The notes: generated by a model from the sequence alone, not told the origin. DNA of 64,000 nt from Nocardia sp. (GCF_025465275.1 NZ_JAODNK010000027.1:62001-126000), one strand, 5' to 3'; shown: positions 1-8,234, counted from the stretch's first letter. Numbers and translations are program-made.

Positions 1-395
1 GGGTGGCGCGGCACTATCTGCACCTGGGTGGCCGGCAGTGGCGACTATTCGATGAGAGCCGGTCGCTGAAGAAGGTGTTCTATTCGCTGCGCCCGGCCAT
101 GGCATTGCGCTGGCTGCACGAACACCCTGATAAAGCAGTGGCTCCTATGCATTTGCCAACACTGCTCGACGAATGCGAATTGTCAACCGAATTCGTCGAA
201 TCGGTTGCCGAACTGACGGAATTGAAATCGCGCACCCGGGAAATGGGTAGCGGAGGTGTCCCGGCGCCGATCGCCGACTTCATCGCCGCCGAGTTCGAAC
301 GAGCCGCAGCGGAGTTCACCGGGAACGAGCCGGCATACCGCGAGCGGGCCCAGGCGCTGGCCGCCGACTTCTTCAGAAGCCAGCTGCTGCGATGA
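1..395 (+). CDS. Predicted nucleotidyltransferase (COG3541/YcgL-like), 3' part only
   Basis: The gene enters from the left edge, so the GTG at 3 is probably an internal codon and the N-terminal catalytic part of the nucleotidyltransferase fold is not visible. What is seen is the helical C-terminal half, with the stretch [18 protein letters not shown] (residues about 20-37 of the visible part) followed by helices with many Glu and Ala. This matches the C-terminal region of the COG3541 family of DNA polymerase beta-type nucleotidyltransferases. Substrate and role are unknown. The 3' end overlaps the convergent cold-shock gene by 23 bases. The family call rests on recalled similarity over one half only. 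Confidence 0.6.
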   Translation, partial: VARHYLHLGGRQWRLFDESRSLKKVFYSLRPAMALRWLHEHPDKAVAPMHLPTLLDECELSTEFVESVAELTELKSRTREMGSGGVPAPIADFIAAEFERAAAEFTGNEPAYRERAQALAADFFRSQLLR

Positions 396-588
396 CCCGC
401 ACGACCACGGCCTCGGGCCCCGGCTTGGTCCGGCGCACCTCGAACTCGACCCGCTGACCCTCCAGCAGTGAGCGGAAACCGGCGCCTTCGACGGCGGTGT
501 ACTCCACGAACACATCGGGACCACCGTCGTCCGGGCTGATGAAGCCGAAGCCCTTCTCGCTGTCGAACCATTTCACAGTGCCGTGCAC
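373..588 (-). CDS. Cold-shock domain protein (CspA family)
   Basis: A 71-residue single cold-shock domain, the usual size for small Csp proteins, which bind single-stranded RNA or DNA and act as RNA chaperones in the cytoplasm. Visible signatures are [15 protein letters not shown] near the N-terminus (RNP1 is KGFGFI) and DVFVEYTAV (RNP2-like; the usual VFVH has E in place of H). The C-terminal third, with EGQRVEFEV and VVVRVI, completes the OB-fold. The start is GTG 588, or TTG three bases upstream; an AGAAGG stretch lies about 10-13 bases before them. It overlaps the end of the nucleotidyltransferase gene tail to tail. Confidence 0.9.
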   Translation of the reverse strand: MHGTVKWFDSEKGFGFISPDDGGPDVFVEYTAVEGAGFRSLLEGQRVEFEVRRTKPGPEAVVVRVIAAAGF

Positions 589-909
589 CAATATCCCCAA
601 ACCTTCTCGAACGCCGGGACAAACGGGGCGACGTCCCCACGCGCGCCGCGTCCATGGTGTCACGGCAACCATTGCGGCGTGCACGCGCCCGCGGCACGAA
701 CGCCGGGCACCGCAGCCCGTGGCGGCGTCCGGAACCACACACCCATGTCGGCACAGCCTTGGTCGGCACCACACAGTCGCTGCACGGGCTGTGAAGCGTC
801 GACAGGCGCTGTGCGGTCGGGACACAAGACCGCACAGCCTTGGTCGGCACCGCACAATTCCTGCACGGGCGGTGAAACGTCGACAGGCGCTGTGCGGTGC
901 GGGACAGGG
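589..909. other. Intergenic region upstream of the csp gene
   Basis: About 320 bases without a credible gene. It carries the promoter side of the cold-shock gene and a tandem duplication (751-906, listed separately). Small reading frames here have no recognisable domain and overlap one another on both strands. Confidence 0.6.
751..906. repeat. Two tandem imperfect copies, 81-bp period
   Basis: Copy 1 starts at 751 and copy 2 at 832. Both begin GCACAGCCTTGGTCGGCACC, share CTGCACGGG and GTCGACAGGCGCTGTGCGGT, and end GGGACA, with roughly ten differences over about 75 bases. Inverted segments are built in: GTGCGGTC at 811-818 pairs with GACCGCAC at 828-835, and ACCGCACAGC can pair with GCTGTGCGGT across a copy. 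The block lies between the csp start and the 3' end of the GHKL gene, so it could be a bidirectional terminator, a csp leader or a neutral duplication. Confidence 0.8.
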
Positions 910-2946
910 TCATCCGGCACGGGCGGTGCCGTTCTCCTCGTCGGATCCGCGCATGGAGTAGACGCGGTCGAGGAAGTCGCGGTGGGCGCGGAGGGTGGCG
1001 TCCAGGAGTTCGCGCCAGGTGCGGCGGTCCACGCGCTGGTCGCTCATCAGGGACGAGAGGGCGGCGGGGCCGAGACGGTCTATGTGATCCACGATGAAAG
1101 TCAGTCGGCGGCGCGGGAATTGGGCGCCGATGCGCGGATTCTCGTCTAGGAAGCGGTCCAGTTCATAGAGGTAGTTGACGGCGCGGTTGTACTCCTCGTC
1201 GGTGAGGTGATAGTCCATCCGCTTGATCTCCACGATCCAGAGCTCGCCCGAATCGTGCAGCAGGACGAAGTCGGGTTCGCGCCGCTCACTGCCGATGGCT
1301 GAGGTGAGCAGTGTGGTCCCGAACTTCTGGGCGTACCAGCGCTCGAAGCTGGCCCGGACGCGTTTGAGGGATTCGTTCATGCCCAGCGGCGTCCACTCCG
1401 GTGCGAGCAGCCAGGGCGCTCGTTCGATCAGCTCCTGGAAGGGGCGTTCCAGGGAGCGGCGATCGTCGATGAGGGCGCTCAGCCGCTCCACCACGGCCAC
1501 CCGTTCACTGGCGATCTGGCCGAGCGAGTAGACCTCGGCGACCCGAGCCCGTTCGAACAGGGCCACAACGATATCCATCTCGGGCTCGGCGTCCTCCGCG
1601 ATCTCCCGGAGCGTCTCCAGCAGGCTGCGCTGCGGCCCGAGCGACAGGGCCAGGCGCACCATATTCTCGATATGCGCCGGATCGTCGAGGGAGGCACGGT
1701 CCTTGTGTGTCACCAGGATTCGCGCGGCATCGATCACCGAATCACGAAACAGCCTGTCCCCCGGTGCGATTGCCTCCAGTGTCTCGCGAATGCGGGAGCG
1801 TTCGACGAACTCCTCCCACACCCGGCGGCGAATGGATTTCTCACCGACCCTGCCGATCTCCTTGATCAAGGCCTGACCCCATTGCGCGAGCGCCTCACCG
1901 CGCGGGGAGTTCCACATGATGTCCTGGCGGTCGGAGCGGACCAGATCCTCTTCATCGTCGAGCCAGTCCACATGGACCGCGCCGACCAGGTAGGAGCGCA
2001 GTTTGAACTCACCGGTGAATCCGGCGGGGATACCGAAATCCCTTGTCTGGGCGACGATTTTGCCGCGCGCGTAGATGCGAACGCCCGCCATGGCCTCATC
2101 CCGGTACGGCTGTTTCGAGTAGGCGATCCAGCCGCTGACGGGCAGGAACTTGTGCCCGAAGCGCACCGGCACCCGGCTCAGGTCGATGCGGGTGTCCTCC
2201 ATGACATCGATCGGCAGATCACTGAGCGTGAAGCTCTCCTGCCCGAGGCAATTGCGGACCTGCACCCGCCAGTCCGAGCGCTCGATACCGAACCGCGATG
2301 CCAGCTGCCGGCTCAACTCAGTGCCGCTGTTCACCCTCTTGCGGAAGAAGTTTCGCAGGATGACGGTGGTACCGCGCTTACACATGAAGGAGCCGTCCAG
2401 CGGGCCCGGCTGCGGGTAGTAGTCGCGTTCGGTATCGGAGAGCATCTCACCGAGATCCATCACGAGATGCGATACCGGCCAGCCCAGCGGTGTGTAATCG
2501 TCCGGATGACTACCCGCGGTGATCACCTCGATGGTGCTGCAGATGCCGAATGCCGCGAGCTTCCCGATTCCCTTGCGCCCCATGACCGGTCGCCGCCGCT
2601 CCCGGGACAGATCGGACCCGGTGCGAACGCGCCGATCCGAACCGACCATCAGATAGTGCGCGTTGATCTCGTCGGTGGTCATGCCGTGCCCGTTGTCGGA
2701 CACCACAATCTCGTAGGCGGGTTCGTCCGCGGCGCGGACGGTGCCGGCCAGCGTGACGCCCCACGGTAGTGAAACCTCCACCTCGGTGGCATCGGCATCG
2801 TAGGAGTTGGCGATGAGCTCGGCGAGCACCGCCGAAACCCGGTCGTAGAGCCGGATTCCGAGCTTGTCTATGGCAAGCCTGCTGATCCGCATCGTGTATC
2901 TGTGGTCGCCGCATTCCTGCGTGGCCGCATGCACGTCCGTGTACAT
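910..2946 (-). CDS. GHKL (Hsp90/MORC-like) ATPase fused to a Shedu-like PD-(D/E)XK nuclease domain
   Basis: A 678-residue protein. The N-terminal third is a GHKL ATPase: Asn/Glu box ELIANSYDADA (residues 43-53), DNGHGM (84-89) and the glycine lid GRKGIGKLAAFGI (123-135). A helical middle follows. Near residues 520-540 comes ERAPWLLAPEW, as seen at the head of DUF4263/Shedu nuclease domains, then D559 in EPDFVLL and E573-x-K575 in WIVEIKR, which form a PD-(D/E)XK active site. The likely job is ATP-gated nucleic acid cleavage in defence; the target is unknown. The start at 2946 has GGGGG about six bases upstream; ATG 2892 is an alternative. It stands alone, divergent from the next gene. The ATPase is firm; the nuclease assignment rests on motifs. 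Confidence 0.75.
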   Translation of the reverse strand: MYTDVHAATQECGDHRYTMRISRLAIDKLGIRLYDRVSAVLAELIANSYDADATEVEVSLPWGVTLAGTVRAADEPAYEIVVSDNGHGMTTDEINAHYLMVGSDRRVRTGSDLSRERRRPVMGRKGIGKLAAFGICSTIEVITAGSHPDDYTPLGWPVSHLVMDLGEMLSDTERDYYPQPGPLDGSFMCKRGTTVILRNFFRKRVNSGTELSRQLASRFGIERSDWRVQVRNCLGQESFTLSDLPIDVMEDTRIDLSRVPVRFGHKFLPVSGWIAYSKQPYRDEAMAGVRIYARGKIVAQTRDFGIPAGFTGEFKLRSYLVGAVHVDWLDDEEDLVRSDRQDIMWNSPRGEALAQWGQALIKEIGRVGEKSIRRRVWEEFVERSRIRETLEAIAPGDRLFRDSVIDAARILVTHKDRASLDDPAHIENMVRLALSLGPQRSLLETLREIAEDAEPEMDIVVALFERARVAEVYSLGQIASERVAVVERLSALIDDRRSLERPFQELIERAPWLLAPEWTPLGMNESLKRVRASFERWYAQKFGTTLLTSAIGSERREPDFVLLHDSGELWIVEIKRMDYHLTDEEYNRAVNYLYELDRFLDENPRIGAQFPRRRLTFIVDHIDRLGPAALSSLMSDQRVDRRTWRELLDATLRAHRDFLDRVYSMRGSDEENGTARAG

Positions 2947-3358
2947 GGTGGGCCCCCAATAGCCCTCTCGATAGCCTCCGTTCAGCTACCACTGATATCG
3001 ATGCAACGCCGCGTGATTAACAAAGGGCTGAACATTCACCTACCAGTTAGTCACGTTCGCGTTCCGACATTCACCGAGCGGTTGCCCATTGCAACGGCAA
3101 GGTCTCGGCAACCGATTACACACCCGAATCGTGCTCCAGCGCACCTTGAACCGTTGCAGCGGCGGTCGATAGCGGCGCCCATGCACGCCGGGTGCACACC
3201 GTCGCTTACACACGCTGCGGGGTGTGCGATGCGACAGAGGTCGGCGCACCCGGCCCGTCGACGGGCTGTGACCGAGGCCGTGGCCCGCGTGACGTTCATG
3301 CGGGCCGCGGATCGACAAGCTCATGATCTCCTCATGGTCGGTTGGGCACCATGCGGGG
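2947..3358. other. Divergent intergenic region
   Basis: About 410 bases between the start of the GHKL-nuclease gene and the start of the membrane acyltransferase-like gene, somewhat AT-richer around 2990-3130. It must hold both promoters. I recognise no coding domain, structural RNA or clear operator in it. Confidence 0.5.
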
Positions 3359-4447
3359 ATGACCTCAAAGCTCGCTGTGCCACCCATGGAGTCGGCCGTC
3401 CCGGCGGCATCCAGACTGGTGGCTCTCGATGCCGCGCGCGGGCTGGCGGTGCTCGGCATGATCGTGGCCCATGTCGGCGTCACCCGCGATCTGTCGTGGG
3501 GCGATCCTGGCAGCTGGCTGTCGATTGCGAACGGCCGCTCCTCGATACTGTTTGCCACGCTCGCAGGGATTTCTATCGCGCTCATGAGCGGGCGGCAACA
3601 CCCACCTGCCGGGCAGCAACTGGTGACGGTGCGGCTGCGAATTCTGGTGCGCGCCTTCGTCCTGTTCGCGCTCGGTGGCCTGCTGACGGCGCTCGGCACC
3701 GATATCTCGGTGATTCTGCAGACCTATGCATTGCTCTTCGCGTGCTGTCTTCAATTCCTGACGTGGACGCCGCGCCGGCTACTGTTGCTGGCTGCCGCAT
3801 GGGCGGTTATCGCGCCGGTGGTGACGGTGTGGCTGACACATGTGATTCCGGACGGGTGCGAGAGATCCGCCGAAAACTGTTCCGGCGCACAGATAACAGA
3901 CCTCGCGGTGTTCGGCGATTATCCCGGCGTGGTCTGGATGACCTTCGCGCTCACCGGACTTGCGCTCGGCCGCAGCGATCTCAGCGCTGTGACGGTGCGC
4001 ATTCGAATGCTCACGGCGGGTGTGCCGCTGATGCTGCTCGGTTACGGCGGCGGCTGGCTGGCGAGCAGCCGCGGCGACGTCAACGCGTCCGATTGGGCGC
4101 AACTCCGCACGGCCGAACCGCATTCCGGGACGACCTTCGAGATCGCCGGGTCGCTCGGATTCGCGCTGACGGTACTTGCCGTACTGCTGTTCACCGCGGA
4201 TCGCTTGCGGCCATTGCTGTTTCCCATTGCGGCGGTGGGCTCGGTTCCGCTCACGGCCTACGCGGCGCATATCGTGGCCATCTGGGTCCTCGGCGACTCG
4301 GTGCCGGAGTCCGACGGCAATGCGCTGCTGGTCGTCTTCCTGGTGCTCACGGTCGCGGCGGCGACGATCTGGGTGTCGACTTTCGGTCGCGGACCGCTCG
4401 AGCGCCTGGTCACGGGGATCAGCGCTCGCGCTGTGCGGTCGAACTAG
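3359..4447 (+). CDS. Multi-pass membrane protein, DUF418/DUF1624 (heparan-alpha-glucosaminide acyltransferase-like)
   Basis: A 362-residue integral membrane protein with about nine or ten hydrophobic segments. The N-terminal signature RLVALDAARGLAVLGMIVAH is the hallmark of the DUF418/DUF1624/YeiB group, related to transmembrane acyltransferases. Further helices lie around ILFATLAGISIALM, ILVRAFVLFALGGLL and LFACCLQFL, with a C-terminal helical block. Family members are thought to move or acylate small molecules at the membrane; no substrate is known here. Start ATG 3359 (MTSKLAVPP) has GGGG just upstream; ATG 3386 is possible. The MBL gene follows 70 bases downstream on the same strand and may be co-transcribed. 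Confidence 0.75.
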   Translation: MTSKLAVPPMESAVPAASRLVALDAARGLAVLGMIVAHVGVTRDLSWGDPGSWLSIANGRSSILFATLAGISIALMSGRQHPPAGQQLVTVRLRILVRAFVLFALGGLLTALGTDISVILQTYALLFACCLQFLTWTPRRLLLLAAAWAVIAPVVTVWLTHVIPDGCERSAENCSGAQITDLAVFGDYPGVVWMTFALTGLALGRSDLSAVTVRIRMLTAGVPLMLLGYGGGWLASSRGDVNASDWAQLRTAEPHSGTTFEIAGSLGFALTVLAVLLFTADRLRPLLFPIAAVGSVPLTAYAAHIVAIWVLGDSVPESDGNALLVVFLVLTVAAATIWVSTFGRGPLERLVTGISARAVRSN

Positions 4448-4517
4448 GTGACAGGACTGTCCGAGACGGGAAGAATGCGGAAGGGCAGGCAGCCCCTTGG
4501 CGAAGTGAGGAACACGG

Positions 4518-5588
4518 GTGGCGAACAATCCCATTACCCGGGGCTTGAGCGGGCTTGCCGAACGGTTTGCGGTATCCGACCTTCCCCTGCCCACACTCGC
4601 CGACACCATTGCCGCCCGGCAGCGCTTCTTCGGCGCCGATGCGGTGGACTCCGAGACCGGTGCGGTGCGGGCGGACCAAGCGATCCTCACCTGGTTCGGC
4701 TGCGCGAGTTTCGCGGTTGCCCTGGGCGGCACGGTCTTCCTGCTCGATGCGTGGGTGCCGCGCGGCGCCACTTCCGGCTATGTGCCGACTACACCTGCGG
4801 AGGTCGCTGCACTGCGCCCGGCCGCAATCTTCATCGGCCACGGGCATTTCGACCATGCTGCTGATGCGGGGCCGATCGCTCAGGCCAGTGGTGCGGTACT
4901 GTACGGCACGGCCGAACACTGCGCCACGGCACGCACTCAGATCGACTCAGCTGAATTCGAGTGCGAGGAACTGGGTTCCGCATCGTCGAAGCCGGGTGAT
5001 CGCTACGATTTCGAACTCGCCGAGGGCCTTTCAGTGACCGCAGTGCGTCACATTCATTCGGCCCGCACCGCGAGGCACGAAGGCCCCGACGCCTGTGCGC
5101 GCGTGATACCCACCCCCGGTCTCGGCGATATGCTCAGGTACCCAACAACTCTCGCCGATACCGCGCAGCTGGTGCGACGGCTCGGCGATCCGGAGGGCGG
5201 GGTGCTGCTCTACCAGTTCCGCACCGAACACTTCACTCTCACATGGCATGACTCGTCCGGTCCGCTGCTGGACAAGGCTCCGGGGGTGCTGGAGGTGCTG
5301 CGCACATTGCCCGCGTCCGATGTGCACGTCGGCGCGGTGCAGGGCTACAACCAGTTCACCAACGGGCTGCGCGACCCACGGAGTTATATCGAGGCGCTGC
5401 GCCCGAAGGTGTTCGTGCCCAACCATCATGACAATTGGTTCCCGCTGATCACCGCGCGTGGTGAGGCATTCCGCACGCCACTGGAGACTGAGCTGGCACG
5501 CATTCCGGACGGGCCGGAGCTACGTATGCTGCTCGACCCTGACGACTACGTCGCACCGGGGCGCTTGGCGTTCACGCTCGGCGCGTAA
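4518..5588 (+). CDS. MBL-fold metallo-hydrolase
   Basis: A 356-residue metallo-beta-lactamase-fold protein. The metal motif is GHGHFDHAAD (HxHxDH), at about residues 114-123. Later His residues lie in RHIHSARTARHEG and in VPNHHDNW near the C-terminus. It has no signal peptide and is probably cytoplasmic. The early TWFGCASFAVALGG is typical of the L-ascorbate lactonase-like/YtnP-like MBL branch, so an ester or lactone substrate is possible but not shown. The start is GTG 4518 with GAGG about nine bases upstream. It ends back to back with the minus-strand GNAT gene. Confidence 0.8.
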   Translation: MANNPITRGLSGLAERFAVSDLPLPTLADTIAARQRFFGADAVDSETGAVRADQAILTWFGCASFAVALGGTVFLLDAWVPRGATSGYVPTTPAEVAALRPAAIFIGHGHFDHAADAGPIAQASGAVLYGTAEHCATARTQIDSAEFECEELGSASSKPGDRYDFELAEGLSVTAVRHIHSARTARHEGPDACARVIPTPGLGDMLRYPTTLADTAQLVRRLGDPEGGVLLYQFRTEHFTLTWHDSSGPLLDKAPGVLEVLRTLPASDVHVGAVQGYNQFTNGLRDPRSYIEALRPKVFVPNHHDNWFPLITARGEAFRTPLETELARIPDGPELRMLLDPDDYVAPGRLAFTLGA

Positions 5589-6095
5589 TCAGCGGAAGCG
5601 CAGCACCATTGTCACACTGGTGCTGCCGGCCGGGTTCGTGTGGGCGGAACTCGGCACGGCGACGAATCCCAATCGCTCGTAGAGACGCAACGCCGGATTC
5701 TCTTCTCGCACACTCAAACTCACAGCGTCATACAGCGGCCGCGCCGCATCGAGCAGTGCGGTGAGCAGAGCCGTGCCCAACCCGGTGCCGCGCATTCCAG
5801 GCGCGACCCCGACGGCCAGTTCCGGTGTGCCATCGTCCACATACCCGTATGCGGCATTGTCACCGGTGAAAAGTCGCAGCCATGCGGCTCCTCGCGGGAC
5901 GCCGTCGATCTCACCGATTGTGCCGAGATCGCCTGCCGCACCCCATCCTTCGACGTAATGCGCGAGCGACGGCACAGCCCGCAGCTCATCGAGCGACACT
6001 CTGCCCTGATCATGGGAGTACGAGGCCTCGAAAAGCATCGACCACAGAAACTTCTCGTCCGCCGCCTCGGCCGGACGCACAAACACGCTGGACAC
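5589..6095 (-). CDS. GNAT-family N-acetyltransferase
   Basis: A 168-residue GNAT enzyme that would move an acetyl group from acetyl-CoA to an unknown amine. The acetyl-CoA loop is VAPGMRGTGLGTALL (R/Q-x-x-G-x-G/A type). The C-terminal NPALRLYERLGFVAVP is the classic motif B region. I take GTG 6095 as the start because it lies eight bases after the stop of the upstream HxlR gene; GTG 6086 is an alternative and neither has a strong ribosome site. Co-transcription with the HxlR regulator is likely. Confidence 0.85.
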   Translation of the reverse strand: MSSVFVRPAEAADEKFLWSMLFEASYSHDQGRVSLDELRAVPSLAHYVEGWGAAGDLGTIGEIDGVPRGAAWLRLFTGDNAAYGYVDDGTPELAVGVAPGMRGTGLGTALLTALLDAARPLYDAVSLSVREENPALRLYERLGFVAVPSSAHTNPAGSTSVTMVLRFR

Positions 6096-6103
6096 CGCAG
6101 CGA

Positions 6104-6562
6104 CTATACGGTTCCCGCCAGCATCCCCGGCCCGGGCTCGGGCGCCACATCGCGGGCGGTGATCTCGGCGGCGCAGTGATCGCATGTCAGTTGTACGTGC
6201 GCCTCGCCGCTGCAATCGCGGTGCCGGTAGTGCACGGGCGGGCCGTCCGGGGCCATGTAGGCGTCGCCCCAATCCTTGAAGGCCATCAGGATCGGGTACA
6301 CGTCATGGCCCTTGGGCGTGAGCCGGTACTCCTCGTACGCACCGACCGCGGCCGGTCTTTTGACCAGTATTTCGTGCTCGACCAGACGATCCAGCCGATC
6401 CTGCAACCGGCTCCGGGAGATACCCAGGTAGGTCTGGAACCCGTTGAACCGGCGCACGCCGGAGAAGGCCGCCTTCAACACTAGCAGCGTCCACCGGTCG
6501 CCGAGTACGACCAGCGACCGCGTGATCGAACAGGGCTCGTCGGCCAGTTCCTCGTAACGCAT
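6104..6562 (-). CDS. HxlR-family transcriptional regulator
   Basis: A 152-residue winged-helix DNA-binding protein. The N-terminal CSITRSLVVLGDRWTLLVLK and the recognition region LGISRSRLQDRLDRLVEHEIL are typical of HxlR. The second half has KGHDVYPILMAFKDWGDAY and then an extra tail with CxxHC (TCDHCAAEI) and an earlier Cys, which might bind metal or sense redox state. It is divergent from a nitroreductase gene, and the 82-base gap holds two matched 17-bp dyads, so it probably controls both itself and the nitroreductase in response to an electrophile or quinone. Start ATG 6562 has GGAAG close upstream. Confidence 0.9.
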   Translation of the reverse strand: MRYEELADEPCSITRSLVVLGDRWTLLVLKAAFSGVRRFNGFQTYLGISRSRLQDRLDRLVEHEILVKRPAAVGAYEEYRLTPKGHDVYPILMAFKDWGDAYMAPDGPPVHYRHRDCSGEAHVQLTCDHCAAEITARDVAPEPGPGMLAGTV

Positions 6563-6581
6563 CTTCCGATTCTAGCCAACT

Positions 6582-6625
6582 GGTCCTAATATGAGACCAA
6601 GTTGCATCGGTCTCAAAACGAGACC
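6582..6625. promoter_or_regulatory. Two HxlR operator candidates
   Basis: Two 17-bp inverted repeats of one pattern: GGTCCTAATATGAGACC at 6582-6598 and GGTCTCAAAACGAGACC at 6609-6625, 27 bases apart. The second has perfect 6-bp arms. They sit between the divergent HxlR and nitroreductase starts, where a repressor could block both promoters. Confidence 0.8.
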
Positions 6626-6643
6626 AGATAGGAATAGGACTCC

Positions 6644-7348
6644 ATGACAGACCGCGCCTCCACCATCGATCCAGCCCAGACCGACCGCTACGCCGCCTTG
6701 CAATCACTGCTCGACGATCGCTACACCTGCCGTGCCTTCAGCCCCGAGCCGGTCCCCCGCGCCACCATCGAGCAGGTCCTCACCCTGGCGCAGCGCACCC
6801 CCTCCTGGTGCAACACCCAACCGTGGCAGCTCGCCATCACCGAGGGTGATTCCACCGACCGCTTCCGCAAGGCCCTCCTCGCCCACATCAACGGCACCCC
6901 AGCACAATCCGACCTCCCCTTCCCCGCCGCGTACAACGGCATCTTCCGCGACCGCCGCCGCGAATGCGGCGCCGCCCTCTACACCGCGGTCGGCGTAGCC
7001 CGAGGCGACCACGAGGGCACCATGCGCCAAATGGTCCGCAACTTCGAACTTTTCGACGCCCCCCACGTAGCCATCCTCACCACCGAAGCCGACCTCGGCG
7101 TCTACGGCGCCGTCGACTGCGGCCTCTACCTGACCTCCTTCCTCCTGGCAGCCCAAAGCCTCGGCGTAGCCACCGCCCCCCAAGCCGCCCTGGCCTCCTA
7201 CTCCCCCTTCCTCCACGACCACTTCGCGATTCCGGAGCACCGCCAGGTCATCGCCGGCATCTCCTTCGGCTACCCCGACCCCGACCACGCCGTCAACGGA
7301 TTCCGCACCACCCGAACCGATCTCGACAACGTCGTCACCTGGCACTGA
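6644..7348 (+). CDS. Nitroreductase-family flavoprotein
   Basis: A 234-residue FMN-dependent nitroreductase-fold protein that would reduce nitro, quinone or similar groups with NAD(P)H in the cytoplasm. The N-terminal RYTCRAFSPEPVPRATIEQV and the NTQPWQLAI segment (residues about 55-65) are family signatures for flavin binding. LYLTSFLLAAQSLGVATAPQ and the C-terminal GISFGYPD are also typical. Start ATG 6644 has AGGAC upstream. Its position opposite the HxlR gene suggests HxlR control by the two dyads. From here to about 9.1 kb the codons are markedly C-ending. Confidence 0.9.
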   Translation: MTDRASTIDPAQTDRYAALQSLLDDRYTCRAFSPEPVPRATIEQVLTLAQRTPSWCNTQPWQLAITEGDSTDRFRKALLAHINGTPAQSDLPFPAAYNGIFRDRRRECGAALYTAVGVARGDHEGTMRQMVRNFELFDAPHVAILTTEADLGVYGAVDCGLYLTSFLLAAQSLGVATAPQAALASYSPFLHDHFAIPEHRQVIAGISFGYPDPDHAVNGFRTTRTDLDNVVTWH

Positions 7349-7454
7349 TTCGTAGGACCTACCGCCGATTCGGGTGGCGGTTACTCATTTAGGGCGGCCT
7401 GCCAGTCCTTCGGAGCCATCTGGCACTGATTCCTCCTCAGACCGAAGGCCGGCA

Positions 7455-7482
7455 GGTTAACCTACACGGGTGTCGGTTAATC
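7455..7482. promoter_or_regulatory. 28-bp palindrome over the TetR start codon
   Basis: Arms GGTTAACCTACAC and GTGTCGGTTAATC around a central GG form a near-perfect dyad. The GTG start of the downstream TetR gene (7470) lies inside it. This fits a TetR operator used for autoregulation, probably on a transcript with little or no leader. Confidence 0.8.
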
Positions 7483-8234
7483 AAGATCCAGTCCGCCGCC
7501 TGAAAGGCTACGAGCGCCGCGCACTGATCCTCGATGCCGCCCGAACCCTGTTCTCCGCGAACGGCTATGACGCAGTCTCCATGCGCGACATAGCCGTTTC
7601 CGCCGGCATCACCCGCCCGGTGCTCTACGACCACTTCTCCTCGAAGAAGGCGCTCGTCCTAGACCTCCTCACCACGGAGACCGAGGCCCTGATAGCCCGC
7701 ATCGCCGTTGCCGTCCGCAGCGATGCCGCCCCCACCGAGCGCCTATCCGCAGCCCTCCGCGCCTACTTCAAATTCATGATCGACCGCCCCCTGGCCTCCC
7801 GCCTGATCCTCACCCCCGCAACGGATCCGGATGTCGCCGAAGTGACCACCCACCTGCGCGACCTCGCGGAAAAGGGTGTACTGACGCTCATCGCGCCCGA
7901 GCCAGCTGCAGCCCTCGCACCCGAGCCAGCTGTAGCCCTCGCACCCGAGTCGGCCACAGCGAGCACGCCCGCGTCGGCCACAGCGAGCACTCCTGAGTCA
8001 GCCACAGCGAGTGAGTCAGCCACAGCGAGCGCACCCGCCTCAGCCGGTCGACCGACGGCACGCCAGCCCGACCCCCACAGCCTCGAAATCGCGGCCACCA
8101 TCCTCGTGTCCTCCATTGTCGCCGTGGCCAATTGGTGGCTCACCCACCCCGAAGTCCCCCCGGACACCCTGGTAGACACCACCCTCACCCTGATCGCCCC
8201 AGGCCTAACCACCCTGACCGAACCACCCCGTTAG
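7470..8234 (+). CDS. TetR-family regulator with a low-complexity insert
   Basis: A 254-residue TetR protein. The HTH domain is at the N-terminus (RRALILDAARTLFSANGYD, then MRDIAVSAGITRPVLYDHFSSKKAL, residues about 17-60). The ligand domain is interrupted near residues 142-192 by about 50 residues of Ala/Pro/Glu/Ser/Thr repeats such as APESATASTPASATAS. The last helices (ILVSSIVAVANWWLTHPEVPP) are normal for TetR. The GTG start lies inside a 28-bp palindrome, so strong autoregulation is expected. The MpaB-type oxygenase gene begins eight bases after the stop and is the likely target. Confidence 0.88.
   Translation: MSVNQDPVRRLKGYERRALILDAARTLFSANGYDAVSMRDIAVSAGITRPVLYDHFSSKKALVLDLLTTETEALIARIAVAVRSDAAPTERLSAALRAYFKFMIDRPLASRLILTPATDPDVAEVTTHLRDLAEKGVLTLIAPEPAAALAPEPAVALAPESATASTPASATASTPESATASESATASAPASAGRPTARQPDPHSLEIAATILVSSIVAVANWWLTHPEVPPDTLVDTTLTLIAPGLTTLTEPPR
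7894..8047 (+). repeat. In-frame Ala/Pro/Ser/Thr repeat in the TetR gene
   Basis: Imperfect repeats of about 21-24 bases, built around GAG(C/T)CGGCCACAGCGAGC, stay in frame and encode PEPAAALA, PESATAST and PASATAST units. The period and drift suggest slipped-strand expansion. Confidence 0.8.

Noticed and set aside
373..855. Longer version of the cold-shock gene with an 89-residue N-terminal extension
   Set aside because: The extension is Arg/Cys-rich, spans the tandem repeat and has no domain; the 71-residue form matches the family.
910..2946. GHKL-nuclease gene considered as a histidine kinase or MutL
   Set aside because: There is no phospho-His domain and no MutL C-terminal signature; the C-terminus carries a PD-(D/E)XK motif instead.
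2902..4548. Plus-strand frame overlapping the DUF418-like gene
   Set aside because: It is Arg-rich and lacks membrane segments, while the overlapping frame gives a clean multi-pass family member.
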